Shown here in pieces: positions 60,601 through 64,000 of a stretch of DNA of 64,000 nucleotides. The notes beneath the pieces are model-generated. The model saw only the letters and a program-made list of their open reading frames with translations. It had not been told where the DNA came from and did no database searches. Every line of letters begins with the position of its first letter. The first letter of the stretch is position 1. The DNA is taken from positions 22,566,001 through 22,630,000 of the forward strand of contig OU612072.1 of NCBI GenBank assembly GCA_914767715.1, read 5' to 3'. Position numbers and translations under genes: made by a program. This DNA is from Membranipora membranacea (lineage: Eukaryota > Bryozoa > Gymnolaemata > Cheilostomatida > Membraniporidae).

Positions 60601-62966
60601 GCAATGCGATGACATAAAGTTACATTTGCCACCAGCTCAAATGCCAATTAAATGAGATGAGATATAATTGTTTATCATACCGTGTTTTCCTACGTGTGTA
60701 GCGTACACTACGAGGGCGTCTACACTACCACCCTTCAGCCCTGACATGATCTTTGACGAGCCACCCTAAAAGCAAAACATTGGTAAGTGAATGAAATATA
60801 CAGGCATCGATACGAGCATCGGCAACTTACATCCAAATATTACACTAGAGGAGTTATGTATTTGAATGAGGAGAAGCTAGCCATTTCATATACTATCAAA
60901 CTACCTGACATTCAACCTTAGCTAACATTTACTCACCTGCTTTGCTCCATATAGACTCCCACCTCAGGCAGCAAAAATATAGTGCAAGCTAACATTAAGT
61001 AACTCCTAAACCAGCTAAATTAAACTCTTCCTAACATTACTCATCTAGGGTCATTGTAAATTCAGCAATACAAACAGTTGCATAAGGGAAGGCAACTCCC
61101 ATCCATCAAATTAACAAAAATTAAGAAGCTAACATCCTATTGTATACATGAGGACAACAGTTTGTAATACAAGGACGTCGCTTCGCATATATCATTACAA
61201 GATTACCTATTATCTACCCTAGGAGAATAAATATCAGCTAGATTCCAGTTTAAACTGTTTAGGGGTGACTTAATGTTAGCTACTGCCAATTAAGGCTGGC
61301 TAAAGTGGATGTGTAAATGTTAGCTAGCAATAATATTCACTATTCAAAGCATAAAAGCGAGTTTTTTCCTCCCTCAAATACCTTACTCATAGCATCTAGC
61401 ATCTTGCGCCCCTAATTGTAGTACTGACTTTACGATGATGGTGATTGGTTGGTTTAGCAGCGCTGGAGGAGGCGGTAGTATTAGATGAGATACTACCGAC
61501 AGCACTGTCACTGGATGTGCTACTACCTTCACCTTCTCTGACTAAAATAGAGATATTAGGTAAAGGTCAATGTTTACTGATAACTAACTATACTGCTATT
61601 ATTCACAGTCACTATATGCTACCTTATTCACAGGAGAATGAGGTGGCTCAGTTGGTTGGAGCACCGGTCCTTTATCATTCAAATGTTGGGGTTTGGTTGC
61701 ACCAAGGTGTGCTCCGATCTGCCTGCAAAGAGAAACCAACCTGGCGCGGATATTACGCCTCAGCCCCCTTTTTTAAACAAGTCACTATATTACAGACTTA
61801 AGCTGTAGCTCCACGTAACGATGTAATCACAGGCCGATGGCATGTCTAGACATGCTCAGCCGATCTCACACTGCTACACAGGCCTATGAGATAGTACTCG
61901 ATGGTTTAGTGAGTCATAGTGGGGTAATAAATCAGGTGCCTAGATTGACCAATTAACTCCCTCAGTTCAATCGATTGACCAATGATATTTAATGGGCGTG
62001 TTAACAAATGACCGGATATAGTGATGTCATATTAAATCCGGGTCTTTGTCACTTAGAATCTTAACCAAATAAAATTTCATTCTTCTGGAAAATTGATATA
62101 TATATATATATATAGTATATATATGCATATATACATATGTACATATGTATATATAATATATATTATACATATACATATATACAATGTATATATATACACA
62201 CATTTGTGCAATAAAGTGTCGTATATTATATATCCCACTATTGTACCCATAAAAACCCTGGACAATGAGTGATTCATATATATATAGTGGCTATCAGTGT
62301 GTAGGGCATATCTTTGCATTGGAGTTGTCCGACCATGTCAGGCTATTTTATCTACCATTAATTACTATTGGGTTAAGGATGCCCAACATGATTATTTAAG
62401 AGGATTTAAGACATGATATTTTTGTGGGTCATATAAAATGACTCCTTATTTTTGAGTGACACTTAGTTGGGGCCAAATACACACAGATGACACTTAAAAG
62501 CACAGATTTGAATCTATATATATATATATATATCGCTGAAGGCACATAATGGACAGACTTTGAGCATGTTTGGGATTATGAGACTGATAGTCTGCAGTAA
62601 CGCCTGAGATTGGTATCTTATGAATCCTCCTGTCAGGAGTAGTTCTATGTGTCAGGTGACAACCTTCCTCTGTCCCGCCTGATGGTTGGCCCTGTTGTGC
62701 CACGCTGCAGTTGGACAAGCGCCAGGAAATGGGCCACATCACATATAGTGACTCAAAAGTTTATTGTAATAAGGAGACACCAAACTCCCCCCCCCCCCCC
62801 CAACATAAGACAAGACACCGGAGGAGCACTTACTGAGAAGTTCTCTCACATCTACCATATCCAGAGGATTCAGCTCGGCTTACTCAGGGTCCTCAGGCTC
62901 GGTGTCTGAGAGAGCTAGTGATGATCTCTGTGAGGACGGGCCATACGACTCATCACCCTCACTCAC
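54611..62966 (-). pseudogene. RAPGEF1: RAPGEF1/C3G-like gene, middle and partial catalytic part, copy 2
   Basis: Exons: 62,834-62,966, 61,429-61,541, 60,681-60,765, 60,068-60,121, 57,547-57,721 (REM), 56,677-56,862 (REM end, intact here and reading on through VQELQIVAPSSGPKSPS), 55,639-55,770 and 54,611-54,740 (first CDC25 exons). Lengths equal those of copy 1 except +1 base in the 56,677 exon and one donor unit in the 61,429 exon. The exon at 62,834-62,966 has an in-frame TAA at 62,880-62,882 where copy 1 has a tyrosine codon. Both upstream exons are missing and CDC25 is incomplete, so a normal product is not expected. Confidence 0.86.
62090..62195. repeat. TA/CATA microsatellite, strongly self-complementary
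   Basis: A run of tatata, gcatatatacatatgtacat and similar steps. It borders the inverted segment at 62,196-62,526, whose other edge is also a TA run (62,514-62,533). Copy 1 has much shorter runs at the matching places. Confidence 0.8.
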
Positions 62967-63050
62967 CTACAGCATATTATAAGAAACTAGGCTATAGTGA
63001 ACAGAAGGGTTACTGATGGCAAAAGAACCTTCCGTCCTGTCTTCCAACTG

Positions 63051-64000
63051 TCTTTTACATCTGGAGCAACAAGTTTCAAATCACTGTGACCAACATTTGA
63101 GGAATAATGATCTGAAGTAGAAGTGCTGGCTCAATTGGTAAGAAAACTTTTTATTCAGAAACCTTAACTTAGCAAGACGCTACAGTCGAGCTAACATTAC
63201 CGCAATTACTTTAGTAAGCCGACCATTGAGTGTGTCTGTTGTTGTTTTCTCCTCATGAAACACTTATATTGCATCTTGTAACTCCCTCCCTATTCAATTG
63301 TAGGACATTAACAGGGGGAGGGAGGTGTTGAGTATTTCATAAGGAGAAAACATCAGCAGACAAACACAATTTTCAGCTTAAAATATAGTCAATGTCATAA
63401 TGTTAGCTCCGCCATTACATAATCCTGAAATTGGGATCCCCGAAGAGCAAAGTTTTTCAACCCACAAGTCAGCACTTCTGTTTCAGGACATTACTTCTCT
63501 CAAAATAATCACAGAGATTTGAAACTGGGACCTATAAATGTGAAAAGACATAGATAAACAATATATATTAGGTTAGAGCACCCTCTATAATACCCACATC
63601 ATTGTAGTGTCTCCTGTATTGGTTGATATCTCAAGGATATAGTTTTACTCAAGTGGCAGCAGGTGAGATTTTGTACAATTCTGTTTGATCAACAAATCCA
63701 AGACGTTTTATGTATACTTGTGATCTTATAACTTGTAGATCCCTAATGATATAATCATCTTGTCTTGTGGATCTAAGAATATTATTAATATTATTCTTAG
63801 ACCCACAAGACAAGATGATTATATCATTAGAGATCTACTGTTAGGGTTACCAAGTGCTCAGATTATCTTTGTCACTTTATTAGCCCTTCTATATTAAACC
63901 ACTGCTGACACTGCTGGGCTTTGCCCAGCGGAGCCACCAGTCAAAAATTTAAATAGAGAGTTGTGGCATCAAAACATCTAGCCAGTAGCTTTGAGTGGAG
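63051..64000. repeat. Repeat R, copy R4, running off the right edge
   Basis: Starts just right of the PHAX exon 5 position and continues past the end of R3 into the flank seen right of R1 and R2 (ctgctgggctttgcccag and onward). It carries the R3-type variants. It implies that another RAPGEF1-containing unit may begin beyond the window. Confidence 0.85.

Larger units (their letters stand above)
44755..63040. repeat. Large direct duplication, copy 2
   Basis: Direct repeat of 12,402-27,265, made longer mainly by the 3,465-bp transposon at 48,183-51,647. It ends inside the intron upstream of the RAPGEF1 exon at 62,834-62,966 and is followed by repeat R4, so the exons matching 27,460 and 28,823 in copy 1 are absent. 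Confidence 0.92.

Overview
The window is invertebrate animal nuclear DNA: AT-rich, with genes split by short GT-AG introns and dense small transposon debris. I recognise four host genes from short conserved motifs: a leucine-rich-repeat (LRR) protein, PHAX (adaptor for snRNA export), AP2S1 (sigma subunit of the AP-2 clathrin adaptor) and a RAPGEF1/C3G-like Rap exchange factor. The set is metazoan. A sponge or similarly repeat-rich marine invertebrate would fit, but the sequence does not settle the species.

Layout. 1-4,620: minus-strand LRR exons, recently duplicated. 4,640-12,400: mostly gene-free, with a tandem tRNA-like repeat (5,845-6,638), a 1.0-kb hAT-like element with 8-bp target duplications (9,817-10,820) and a decayed copy of the PHAX last exon (about 11,640-12,060). 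12,402-27,265: block copy 1, minus strand, holding the 3' half of PHAX (13,385-17,515) and the middle of RAPGEF1 (19,067-27,191, with two further exons up to 28,953). 29,555-31,712: a 5'-truncated LINE with a restriction-like endonuclease. 31,969-34,997: the 5' half of PHAX (minus). 36,116-39,956: AP2S1 (plus), head to head with PHAX. 40,846-43,200: the N-terminal exons of RAPGEF1 (plus). 44,755-63,040: block copy 2, a direct repeat of copy 1, enlarged by a 3,465-bp inverted-repeat transposon (48,183-51,647). 63,051-64,000: the start of another repeat unit.

Main message. A PHAX + RAPGEF1 block occurs twice in the same orientation around a single-copy core. PHAX is split by the RAPGEF1 block, and its exon 5 region is present on both sides of the split. 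RAPGEF1 has its N-terminal exons on the plus strand and its REM/partial CDC25 exons on the minus strand, twice, with the rest of the catalytic domain not seen. Each block copy carries different disabling lesions, and AP2S1 also has a stop and a frameshift. Either this is a heavily rearranged locus or a diploid assembly that joined haplotypes and kept base errors; long reads or RNA would separate the two. Intron phases were checked by hand and agree across most exon junctions, which is the strongest support for the gene models.
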